NCBI GenBank assembly: GCA_003485715.1
Contig: DNIF01000287.1
Location: 1 to 9,924, forward strand
DNA: 9,924 nt
Source of the DNA: Gammaproteobacteria bacterium
GTDB taxonomy: Bacteria; Pseudomonadota; Gammaproteobacteria; UBA7966
Direction of reading: 5' to 3'
Shown: piece after piece, positions 1-9,920 of the stretch
Layout: each line of letters starts with the position of its first letter
How positions within the stretch are numbered: position 1 is the first letter of the stretch
Notes under the pieces: generated by a model
What the model saw: the letters and a program-made list of their open reading frames with translations, nothing else
Told to the model about the DNA's origin: nothing
Databases searched by the model: none
Program-made: the position numbers and the translations under genes

Positions 1-533
1 TGGCCGAGGTGCGCGGGATGCCGCAGCGCAATCTCGCGGTCGATCTGCTGCAGAAGCTGCTCAAGGGCGAGCTGGCCACGCGCCGGCGCAAGAACGTCGT
101 GCAGGCGCGTTCCTTTGCCGAGATGCTGGAGCAGACGCTCCGCCGCTACCAGAGCCGCGCCATCGAGGCCGCGCAAGTCATCGAGGAGCTGATCGCCCTG
201 GCGAAAGAGCTGCGCGAGGCCCAGGCGCGCGGTGATGCACTGAAACTGTCGGAGGACGAGCTGGCCTTCTACGACGCGCTGGAGACCAACGACAGCGCCG
301 TGAAGGTGCTCGGCGATGAGACGCTACGCAGCATCGCGCAGGAGCTGGTGCAGACCGTGCGCGCCAACGTCACCATCGACTGGACGCTGCGCGAGAGCGT
401 CCGCGCGCAGTTGCGCGTGCTGGTCAAGCGCATCCTGCGTCGCTACGGCTATCCACCGGACCGGCAGGAGAAGGCGACCGCGACCGTGCTGGAGCAGGCG
501 GCGCTGCTGTCGGGGGAGTGGGCGACGGCCTGA
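1..533 (+). CDS. hsdR: Type I restriction enzyme R subunit, C-terminal part (5'-truncated by window edge)
   Basis: The open frame runs in from the left edge (first full codon at base 3) and stops at TGA 531-533, so about 177 C-terminal residues are visible. HsdR is the ATP-dependent translocase/nuclease subunit of type I restriction-modification complexes and acts in the cytoplasm on unmodified DNA with HsdM and HsdS. The visible part is the helical tail found in many HsdR proteins (DUF3387-like). Its recognisable blocks are RNLAVDLLQKLLKGEL, NVVQARSFAEMLEQTLRRYQ, LSEDELAFYDALETNDSAV and a closing VLVKRILRRYGYPPDRQEKA. The nuclease and helicase motifs would lie upstream. A GTG at base 9 and an ATG at base 18 are in frame, but they sit inside the conserved block and are not starts. 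The gene ends cleanly with no sign of decay. Family assignment is secure from motif recall; whether the full locus is intact cannot be judged. Confidence 0.9.
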   Translation, partial: AEVRGMPQRNLAVDLLQKLLKGELATRRRKNVVQARSFAEMLEQTLRRYQSRAIEAAQVIEELIALAKELREAQARGDALKLSEDELAFYDALETNDSAVKVLGDETLRSIAQELVQTVRANVTIDWTLRESVRAQLRVLVKRILRRYGYPPDRQEKATATVLEQAALLSGEWATA

Positions 534-557
534 TCGGGCTGTGCAGGGAGGCCTGGG

Positions 558-576
558 GCAGGGGACACTTCCCCGC
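558..576 (+). terminator. Possible weak stem-loop terminator after hsdR
   Basis: GGGGA at 561-565 pairs with TCCCC at 570-574 around a CACT loop. G558 and C559 can extend the stem against G575 and C576 if A560 is bulged. The hairpin lies 25 bases after the hsdR stop. No T-run follows, so intrinsic termination would be weak; this is inference from the fold only. Confidence 0.25.
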
Positions 577-602
577 ACTCGGCGCTGCGTCCGTCTGGGT
601 CC

Positions 603-624
603 GGCATTGGCCCCAGCAATGGCC
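603..624 (+). other. Imperfect stem-loop in the kdsB upstream region
   Basis: GGCATTG at 603-609 pairs with CAATG at 617-621 plus CC at 623-624, bulging G622, with a 7-base loop. It sits 36 bases before the kdsB start. It could be part of a 5' leader or of hsdR 3'-end processing. A short direct repeat TGGCCCC (608-614 and 620-626) lies in the same place. I find no convincing -10/-35 pair for kdsB here. Confidence 0.25.
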
Positions 625-660
625 CCGGGCTCGTAGAAGGTTCACTGGAGAATCTGCTCG

Positions 661-1434
661 ATGCGTTTTCATGTCGTCATCCCGGCGCGCATGGCGGCCA
701 GCCGGCTGCCGGGCAAGCCGCTCATCCCGCTCGCGGGGCAACCCCTCATCGCCCATGTGGTGGCGCGCGCGCGTGAGTCCAGTGCCGCTGAGGTGATCGT
801 GGCCACCGACGACGCTCGCATCCGGGATGCGCTGACAGCGCTCGGGGTCGCGGTGGAGATGACCTCTCCCGCACATGCCTCGGGCACCGATCGCATCGCC
901 GAGGTGGTCGCCCGGCGCGGTCTCGCGGCCGACGCGATCATCGTCAATCTGCAGGGCGATGAGCCGCTCATGCCCCCGGCGCTCATCGATCAGGTGGCAG
1001 AGACCCTGGCCGCTGCCCCGGATGCTGCGGCCGCCAGCCTCTGCACACCCATCCTCTCGGGGGAGGAACTCGCTGACCCCAACGTGGTGAAGGTAGTGCT
1101 CGACGCGGAGCAGAACGCGCTCTGCTTCAGCCGGGCCCCCATTCCCTGGCATCGCGATGCCTTCGCTGGCGGCATACCCGCGGTACTCGCGCCGGGACTC
1201 TGGTTGCGGCATCTCGGCATCTACGCCTACCGCGCCGGTCTGCTGGCACGCTATGCCACCCTGCCGGTGCCGGAGGTCGAGCGACTCGAGGCCCTTGAGC
1301 AATTGCGCCTGTTGCATGCGGGCGAGCGGATCCGCATGGCCGTCGTCGCTCAGGCACCCCCGGCCGGGGTCGATACGCCGGCCGATCTGGCGCGCGTCGC
1401 GGCCGTGCTGGAGGGCCGCCAGACCGACGCTTGA
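661..1434 (+). CDS. kdsB: 3-deoxy-manno-octulosonate cytidylyltransferase (CMP-Kdo synthetase)
   Basis: KdsB transfers CMP from CTP to Kdo in the cytoplasm, making the activated sugar that is added to lipid A in LPS inner-core synthesis. The 257-residue product carries the family signatures in order: nucleotide-binding IPARMAASRLPGKPL (7-21), SGTDRIAE (74-81), NLQGDEP (96-102, with the metal-binding Asp), NVVKVVLD (141-148), FSRAPIPW (156-163), RHLGIYAY (183-190), ERLEALEQLR (207-216) and GVDTPADL (236-243). The length is close to the roughly 250 residues of E. coli KdsB. The ATG is preceded by GGAG at 647-650 with a 10-base gap, and the conserved N-terminus begins at residue 3, so this start is well supported. 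The usual neighbours seen in many proteobacteria (lpxK, murB or kds genes) are absent on both sides: hsdR precedes it by 127 bp and the next gene converges on it. Confidence 0.97.
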   Translation: MRFHVVIPARMAASRLPGKPLIPLAGQPLIAHVVARARESSAAEVIVATDDARIRDALTALGVAVEMTSPAHASGTDRIAEVVARRGLAADAIIVNLQGDEPLMPPALIDQVAETLAAAPDAAAASLCTPILSGEELADPNVVKVVLDAEQNALCFSRAPIPWHRDAFAGGIPAVLAPGLWLRHLGIYAYRAGLLARYATLPVPEVERLEALEQLRLLHAGERIRMAVVAQAPPAGVDTPADLARVAAVLEGRQTDA

Positions 1435-1456
1435 GCCTCCTTGCCTCGGGGCGCGC

Positions 1457-1475
1457 GCAGGGCGGCAAACCCTGC
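1457..1475. terminator. Small hairpin downstream of kdsB
   Basis: GCAGGG at 1457-1462 pairs perfectly with CCCTGC at 1470-1475 around a 7-base loop, 22 bases after the kdsB stop. Only TT follows on the + strand, so it is at best a weak intrinsic terminator. It lies in the convergent spacer between kdsB and the agmatine deiminase gene and could serve either side. Confidence 0.3.
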
Positions 1476-1497
1476 TTCAGGTGCGTCAGTCGGGGCC

Positions 1498-1527
1498 GGC
1501 AACGCCCGAACGCTGCGTTCCCGTGCC
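1498..1527. terminator. Larger imperfect hairpin in the convergent kdsB/aguA spacer
   Basis: Three paired segments stack around a CTG loop: GGCA 1498-1501 with TGCC 1524-1527, CG 1503-1504 with CG 1522-1523, and GAACG 1508-1512 with CGTTC 1516-1520. Unpaired A and C bases lie between them. TT follows on the + side. It could help end transcripts from either direction, but there is no proper T-tract. The rest of 1435-1593 shows only a short CGCT tandem run just past the deiminase stop and no gene. Confidence 0.25.
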
Positions 1528-1593
1528 TTGACCCGGGGTGAATTCAGGGCGCCATCGACGTGTCGTTGCGACCGTCATCGATCGCTCGCTCGC

Positions 1594-2718
1594 TCAGCCC
1601 GGTTCGCTCAGGGTCACACAGTGCAGGCCACCGCCGCCGAGGAGGATCTCGCGGGCGGGCAGCGCGATGACCTCGCGCCCGGGCAGCGCGCTGGCCCAGG
1701 CGCGTCGGGCGCGTTCGTCGGTCGCCACGCCGAAGGCCGGGATCACGACCGCGCCGCTGGCGAAGACCGCGTTGAGGTAGGAGGCCGTGAGCGGCGTGCC
1801 GGGTCGTCGCGGCTGGCTGCCTGCTCGCGGGATGATGCCGTTGGCCTCGGCGATGCTCATGGGCGGCACGCCCTCCGGAAGGGGGATGGGGATGATCGCG
1901 AGCGCTTGGCCCTGCGCGTCGCGGGTGGACTCCAGCAGGGATCGGGCGGCCTGACAGGCCGCGGCGTGTGGGCTCGCCGGGTCATCGGTCACGGCCAGGG
2001 CCACGCGCCCAGGCGCAAGGAAGCAGGCGAGGTTGTCCACGTGGCCACCGGTTTCATCGCCGACCAGCCCCTCCGGGAGCCAGATCAGGCGCGTGAAGCC
2101 CAGCCACGCGCGGAGCGTGGCCTCAATCCCGGTGCGGGTCAGTGTGGGGTTGCGATTCGGGGCCAGCAGGCAGGAGGCGGTGGTGAGCCCGGTGCCCGCG
2201 CCGTCGCCATGGATCGCTCCGCCCTCCAGCACCAGGGGCACGTGGGTGCAGGGCCAGCCGGCCAGCTCCGCGATGCGGGGTGCCACCAGCGCATCCCGTG
2301 ACCAGTCGGCGTAGAGGCCGCCATCGGCCCCGCCCCAGGCGTTGAAGCGGAAGGCCAGTGCGCGCCGGCGGCCATGCGGATCTCGGGTGAAGGCGGGGCC
2401 GCTGTCACGCAGCCAGGCATCGTCGGCCTCGATGGGGGCCAGGTCCACCCCGGCAGGGAGTTGTCGCCGGGTCTCTGCGAGCAGGTTGGCCGGCGTGCCG
2501 ATCGTCACCGGATCGAAGGCAAGCAGCGCCTCGGCCAGCGTGGCGAAGGCCCGGCGTGCCGGCCGTGCCCCCTCGCGCCAGTTGTCGGGCCGGCAGGGCC
2601 AGAGCAGCCATTGCCGGGCAATGGGCCCGAACTCCGGGGCCAGGTGCCAGGTTGTGTCGTCGGTGCTTGCTGAGCCGGCCGCTGGGGGCAGGGTAGGGGG
2701 GGCAAACGCCCCGCTCAC
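1594..2718 (-). CDS. aguA: Agmatine deiminase (agmatine iminohydrolase)
   Basis: This enzyme family hydrolyses agmatine to N-carbamoylputrescine and ammonia, a cytoplasmic step in putrescine formation from arginine. Numbered from the chosen start, the 374-residue protein shows substrate-binding DDAWLRDSGP (99-108), FNAWGG (125-130), LEGGAIHGDG (164-173), GDETGGHVDN with the catalytic-type His226 (220-229), an LTASYLN block, and C-terminal GGGGLHC with the nucleophile Cys367. This is the full guanidine-modifying (PAD_porph, PF04371) active-site set. I chose GTG 2716-2718 because it overlaps the upstream TGA as GTGA and gives a family-typical length. An ATG at 2800-2802 is in frame but would run 88 bases into the bestrophin gene and add an unrelated tail. 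No clear Shine-Dalgarno precedes the GTG, so translation probably depends on reinitiation. The first 23 or so residues are a Pro/Ala/Ser-rich lead-in. An N-carbamoylputrescine amidase partner (AguB) is not in the window. Agmatine as substrate is a family-level call. Confidence 0.9.
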   Translation of the reverse strand: MSGAFAPPTLPPAAGSASTDDTTWHLAPEFGPIARQWLLWPCRPDNWREGARPARRAFATLAEALLAFDPVTIGTPANLLAETRRQLPAGVDLAPIEADDAWLRDSGPAFTRDPHGRRRALAFRFNAWGGADGGLYADWSRDALVAPRIAELAGWPCTHVPLVLEGGAIHGDGAGTGLTTASCLLAPNRNPTLTRTGIEATLRAWLGFTRLIWLPEGLVGDETGGHVDNLACFLAPGRVALAVTDDPASPHAAACQAARSLLESTRDAQGQALAIIPIPLPEGVPPMSIAEANGIIPRAGSQPRRPGTPLTASYLNAVFASGAVVIPAFGVATDERARRAWASALPGREVIALPAREILLGGGGLHCVTLSEPG

Positions 2719-3638
2719 AGCAGCACGCCGTTGTCCGGGGCCAGTGGTTCGGGCGGTGGCAGACCGAGCAGCGGTGCCAGGTCGATCTCCACACCGCGGC
2801 ACAGGGCTGCGAGCGGCAGATCGTTGGGCTGGATGCCGAAGGGCTCTTCGATCTGCGTGCCAACGGCCTCCAGCCCGAAGAAGGTGTAGGCCAGCATGAA
2901 GCAGACCACCGGGGTCATGATGCCGCAGCTATCCACCACGCCGAAGGGCAGGAGCAACAGATAGACGCTGATCGTCCGGTGCACGAGCAGACTGTAGGCA
3001 AAGGGGATGGGCGTCGTCTGCAGACGATCACAGCCACTCAACTGACGCTGCAGGAAGGCGAACTCCTGTTCCAGGGCCACGCGCGCATACTCGGACAGAC
3101 GCCCGGTCTGGGCCATGTCATGCAGTTCACGCGAGAGCTGCTCGAGCAGGCTCGAGGCCGGGAAACGGGTGCCCAGGACCTGCGAGCTGAGCGCAGAATC
3201 CAGCCACGGGCTGACATCTGCACGCGGATCGGTTCCGCGTAGCTCGTGGCGGAGCAGGTGGGGCAGCGCGACCAGACCGCGCGCGATGCGGCCCTCGGGT
3301 TGCGACTCATCGAAGCGGGCATCCGGCAGATAGCCCGACAGGGCACGGGTGAAACTGCGGATCCCGGCCATGAGATCGCCCCACAGCAGGCGGCCTTCGC
3401 GGTAGCGGTCGTAGCTGGCGTTGGTGCGGAAGCCGAGGATGATCGCCAGCATCGTGCCAAGCATGCCGAACACGGCCACGTCCATGTGCAGCTTGAGCCC
3501 GAAGACGATGCCATGCGAGAGCGTCACCAGGATGGACACGGCAACGACCACCGCCAACGGCAAGGCGATGTCACCCAGGATTGAGCCGCGTAGCGAGAGG
3601 AGCAGCCAGAAGCCCCTGGGCCGATCACCTGCGATCAT
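2715..3638 (-). CDS. Bestrophin-family ion channel protein (PF01062)
   Basis: Bacterial bestrophins form pentameric ion channels in the inner membrane. The 307-residue product has the family layout: hydrophobic helices near 21-41 and 52-70, a soluble helical middle (about 85-205), and two more helices near 213-234 and 236-256. Signature motifs are GFRTNASYDRYREGRLLWG (69-87), TPIPFAYSLLVHRT (209-222), FFGLEAVG (253-260) and EEPFGIQPNDLPL (264-276). The ATG at 3636-3638 overlaps the upstream stop as ATGA, and GGCGAG lies 5 bases before it. The neck of the pore can be read by counting back from the conserved Arg78: Phe70, Ile66 and Thr62. It is the middle gene of a three-gene overlapping set between an oxygenase and a deiminase. 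The family is clear; ion selectivity and physiological role are unknown. Confidence 0.93.
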   Translation of the reverse strand: MIAGDRPRGFWLLLSLRGSILGDIALPLAVVVAVSILVTLSHGIVFGLKLHMDVAVFGMLGTMLAIILGFRTNASYDRYREGRLLWGDLMAGIRSFTRALSGYLPDARFDESQPEGRIARGLVALPHLLRHELRGTDPRADVSPWLDSALSSQVLGTRFPASSLLEQLSRELHDMAQTGRLSEYARVALEQEFAFLQRQLSGCDRLQTTPIPFAYSLLVHRTISVYLLLLPFGVVDSCGIMTPVVCFMLAYTFFGLEAVGTQIEEPFGIQPNDLPLAALCRGVEIDLAPLLGLPPPEPLAPDNGVLL

Positions 3639-5257
3639 GCTTGCTCGCCGCCGATAGCGGCCGGCGGCGCGATGTCGAAGGCAATGCAGGTACGCTCGAC
3701 CGGCGCCGAGAAGGGCAGGGTGCGGTGGAAGAGCGAGGACGGAAAGAAGACCAGATCGCCTGTCAGCGGGCGCAGCGTGAGGCTCTGGAAGTGCTCTGCC
3801 TCGCGCGGGTAGTGATCGCCATCGATGGAGAACTCGATGCAGGCGTCGTCTTCGTCTTCCTTGCGGGTGGGCATGTCGAGGTACACACAGCCCGACATCC
3901 AGCCGGTCTCGTGGATATGCGAGTCGAGGTGTCCGCCCTGCCGCATGCGCACGTACCAGGAGCTGTTGAAGGCGGGCTCGCGCGGGAAGTCGCGGATGTA
4001 GACGCAGTCGCTGCCGGCGAAGTGGCGGGCGTACTCGCGGGCGCGCTCGAGGATGAGTGCTGCGAGCTCGGCGAAGGAGCGCTCGGGGCGTTTGAAGAGA
4101 TTGCCGGCTGATTGCACCCCATGGTGCAGACGGCCCTGATTGCGTTCGTCGATCTGGGCCTGGGTGATGTCGGCCAGCAGCCGCGCACGCAGATCATTGC
4201 CTGACTCCGTGAGCGCGTCCACGCGCGTGTGCCAGACGTGACCGATGGGATCCGGGCAGAAGCGATAGGGGTCGGAGAGACCGAAATTGGCGGCGTGGTG
4301 GGCGGCGAGATTGGCCGCCATGGGGGATCGGTGTGGTGCCGCGAGGAAGGCATTGAAGCGTTCGCGGAAGGCCTCGTACTGGCGTGTCTTGTACAGGCAT
4401 ACAAGCACACGTTCGGCCCAGTCCTCGTGGCGGGAGGCCTCGAAGTGCGGTATGGCCTCGCCGAGCCGCCCGCTGTCGTAGAGATAGATGCCGGTGTTGT
4501 AGTGTGGTGGGCCGTAGTCCGGTCGGGCGCGCAGGGCGGCGGCGAAGCTCGCCAGGGCCGCATCGAACTGGCCCAGATCCCGCTCAATCTCGCCCAGGTT
4601 GTTCCAGGCCTCCGCGTAGGCGGGCTCCAGCGCCAGTGCCTCACGGTAGCTGGCCGCTGCCGGTTCCAGCCGCCCCGCATCCCGCAGGGCCGTGCCGAGA
4701 TTGAAGTGGGCGCGGGCGTCGGGACGGATGACGAGACACCGCCGGTAACAGTCGATGGCCTCCGGCAAGCGGCCCGCGGCCTGCAACAGGCTGCCGAGGT
4801 TGCCGATCGCCGGCACCAGATCCGGCTGCAACTCGATCGCGCGCCGGTAGCAATTCATGGCCTCGTCCGCGCGGCCCGCGCCCTGCAGGATCGCCCCGAG
4901 GTTGAAGTGCGCGACGGCGATGCGCGGGTTCAAGGCCAGCACCTGCCGCCAGGCCGACTCCGCCTCGAGCGGGCGGCCTGCGGCCGTAAGGGCCGCGGCG
5001 AGATTGAAATGGGCCTCGGCCGACTGCGGTGCCAGCCTGAGCGCCCGCGTGAGCGGCTCCACGGCCTCGGCTGGGCGACCCATCTGCGCCAGGCTCGTGC
5101 CCAGCACGGAGAGGGCCAGCATGGCCTCCGGGAACTGGCGCAGCAGCTCGCGCGCCAGCCGCTCGGCCTCGGCGAAGCGCCCTTGCTGAAGGGCGGCCAG
5201 CAGCGGCTGGACCTGGGCCGGCCCCGGTTGGCGTGCGGTCGTCGCTTGAGCGCTCAT
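3635..5257 (-). CDS. TPR-repeat protein with C-terminal putative 2OG-Fe(II) oxygenase domain
   Basis: The 540-residue protein has two parts. Residues 16-275 hold about eight tetratricopeptide repeats (recurring AHFNLG...AGR...EA...Y..AL.L.P pattern), a protein-binding scaffold. After a linker (about 280-420), residues 430-530 match the putative 2-oxoglutarate/iron oxygenase family often fused to TPRs (2OG-FeII_Oxy_5, PF13759). Key pieces are the strand NSSWYVRMRQGGHLDSHIHE (431-450), GWMSGCVYLDMP (452-463), GDLVFFPSSLFHRTLPF (500-516) with distal His511, and ERTCIAFD (521-528) with Arg522 placed to bind 2-oxoglutarate. There is no signal peptide or membrane segment, so it is probably cytoplasmic. 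The ATG has GAGG at 5266-5269 with an 8-base gap. The stop overlaps the bestrophin start by 4 bases, making this the first gene of the set. Substrate is unknown; a protein or peptide target is plausible given the TPRs, but that is inference. Confidence 0.87.
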   Translation of the reverse strand: MSAQATTARQPGPAQVQPLLAALQQGRFAEAERLARELLRQFPEAMLALSVLGTSLAQMGRPAEAVEPLTRALRLAPQSAEAHFNLAAALTAAGRPLEAESAWRQVLALNPRIAVAHFNLGAILQGAGRADEAMNCYRRAIELQPDLVPAIGNLGSLLQAAGRLPEAIDCYRRCLVIRPDARAHFNLGTALRDAGRLEPAAASYREALALEPAYAEAWNNLGEIERDLGQFDAALASFAAALRARPDYGPPHYNTGIYLYDSGRLGEAIPHFEASRHEDWAERVLVCLYKTRQYEAFRERFNAFLAAPHRSPMAANLAAHHAANFGLSDPYRFCPDPIGHVWHTRVDALTESGNDLRARLLADITQAQIDERNQGRLHHGVQSAGNLFKRPERSFAELAALILERAREYARHFAGSDCVYIRDFPREPAFNSSWYVRMRQGGHLDSHIHETGWMSGCVYLDMPTRKEDEDDACIEFSIDGDHYPREAEHFQSLTLRPLTGDLVFFPSSLFHRTLPFSAPVERTCIAFDIAPPAAIGGEQA

Positions 5258-5308
5258 CGTTCGGGCCTCGGGCAGGGTGTGTGGTCAGCGTGCGGTCGCG
5301 CATTCGCG

Positions 5309-5325
5309 CCGGGGATGCGCCCCGG
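5309..5325. repeat. GC-rich perfect hairpin in the spacer upstream of the TPR-oxygenase gene
   Basis: CCGGGG at 5309-5314 pairs with CCCCGG at 5320-5325 around a 5-base loop. On the minus strand it would fall in the 5' leader of the TPR-oxygenase mRNA if the promoter proposed at 5341-5369 is used. Otherwise it could help end the phosphatase transcript, although no T-run follows. Confidence 0.35.
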
Positions 5326-5360
5326 GCAGCGGCTACCGCGAGCTTAGCGAAGCCGGCTGC
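5326..5360. repeat. Imperfect inverted repeat spanning the candidate -10 element
   Basis: GCAGCGGCT at 5326-5334 is complementary to AGCCGGCTGC at 5351-5360, with G5355 bulged, giving nine pairs across a 16-base centre. The centre contains the candidate minus-strand -10 hexamer. This placement suits an operator, but a terminator-like RNA hairpin for the upstream phosphatase transcript is equally possible. Confidence 0.35.
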
Positions 5361-5369
5361 GGGCGTCAG
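5341..5369 (-). promoter_or_regulatory. Candidate sigma-70 promoter for the TPR-oxygenase/bestrophin/deiminase set
   Basis: Read on the minus strand, CTGACG (5369-5364) and TAAGCT (5346-5341) are separated by exactly 17 bases. They match the consensus at four and three of six positions respectively. Transcription would begin near 5334, about 77 bases before the ATG at 5257. This is the only promoter-like pair I could support in the 160-bp spacer. The matches are modest and the call is inference. Confidence 0.3.
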
Positions 5370-5417
5370 GGTAGAGGCAAGATTAGTCCGCGACCCGGGG
5401 TTGACGTGGGGCCAGCC

Positions 5418-6059
5418 TCAGGTGTCATCGTCGAGGGCATCGAAGTCGGGGGTGTCGTTCCAGCGTTCCAGTTGCCACACCTGGCCATCGCCGCGTACCA
5501 CGCTCACCGCCGCGTTGCTGATGAGGAAGTCGCGGGGGGCCTCCAGCGGCAGGCCGGTGGCGAGCCGATAGACCACATCGAGCACGCCGCCGTGGGTGAC
5601 GATGAGCACCTGCTGACCGGGATGGTTTGTCGCGATCTGGGCCAGACATTCCTGCACGCGTGTAGCCAGCGTGCGCAGGGACTCGCCGCCGTTGAGATCG
5701 CAGTCTGGATTGCGCGAGCGATAACGTGCGTAGACCTCCGGGTACTGCGCCTCGGCTTCGCTGTAAAGCAGCGTCTGAAAGAGCCCATAGCAACGCTCAC
5801 GCAGGCGCGCATCGGTTTGCAGCTCAAGCCCGCGCCCGTTGAGGATGCGCTCGGCCGTCGCGCGCGCGCGCTCGAGATCGCTCGAGTAGGCAGCGTGGAA
5901 GGCGAAGGCCTTGAGGAAGCGCGCCGCCATCCTGGCCTGTTCCAGGCCGTTGCCGTTCAAGGGCGTATCTGTCTGGCCCTGGATACGATGGGAGACATTC
6001 CAATCCGTCTCGCCGTGGCGGACGAGGCAGAGTGTGCAGGGCAGGGTAGAGATGTGCAT
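5418..6059 (-). CDS. Histidine phosphatase family protein (phosphoglycerate mutase-like; CobC-like possible)
   Basis: Members of this superfamily use a phosphohistidine intermediate to hydrolyse or transfer phosphate. The 213-residue product has the full catalytic set: LVRHGETDWN (12-21) with Arg14 and nucleophile His15, SDLERARATAE (60-70) with Arg64, acid/base Glu88 in LRERCYG, GGES (124-127) and VTHGGVLD (154-161) with His156. The start ATG has GAGG at 6064-6067 only 4 bases upstream, which is tight, but the conserved core begins at residue 10, leaving little room for another start. It lies 59 bp downstream of metH on the same strand, so co-transcription is likely. The block FQTL...YPEVYARY and the phrase LEAPRDF...NAAVSVV resemble proteobacterial genes usually named gpmB. 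The substrate cannot be read from sequence; alpha-ribazole phosphate (CobC role) is one candidate given the B12-dependent neighbour. Confidence 0.92.
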   Translation of the reverse strand: MHISTLPCTLCLVRHGETDWNVSHRIQGQTDTPLNGNGLEQARMAARFLKAFAFHAAYSSDLERARATAERILNGRGLELQTDARLRERCYGLFQTLLYSEAEAQYPEVYARYRSRNPDCDLNGGESLRTLATRVQECLAQIATNHPGQQVLIVTHGGVLDVVYRLATGLPLEAPRDFLISNAAVSVVRGDGQVWQLERWNDTPDFDALDDDT

Positions 6060-6118
6060 CGAGCCTCGGTTCGGTAGTGGGCGGCAGAGCTGGGGTTCGA
6101 GTCGGCGCGAGATGGGCT

Positions 6119-9913
<3,795 letters not shown>

Positions 9914-9920
9914 AGGCGAA

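Noticed and set aside
1..533. A broader defence island
   Set aside because: Only the hsdR tail is visible. None of the genes to its right is a known defence gene, so an island cannot be supported from this window.
534..660. A sigma-70 promoter for kdsB (TTGGCC at 607-612)
   Set aside because: No acceptable -10 hexamer lies 16-18 bases downstream, so I did not call it.
1582..1595. Short CGCT tandem run next to the deiminase stop
   Set aside because: At about three units it is too short to be a meaningful repeat or phase-variable tract, and it lies outside the coding sequence except at the stop codon.
1441..2301. A 286-codon + strand frame starting in the convergent spacer
   Set aside because: It runs antisense through the agmatine deiminase gene and shows only low-complexity Gly/Ala/Arg sequence.
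2719..2802. ATG at 2800-2802 as an upstream start for the agmatine deiminase
   Set aside because: It would overlap the bestrophin coding region by 88 bases and add 28 residues unlike the family, whereas the GTG at the stop codon gives the usual length.
4229..5347. A 372-codon open frame on the + strand opposite the TPR gene
   Set aside because: Its periodic look mirrors the TPR repeats on the other strand, and there is no family motif or ribosome site.
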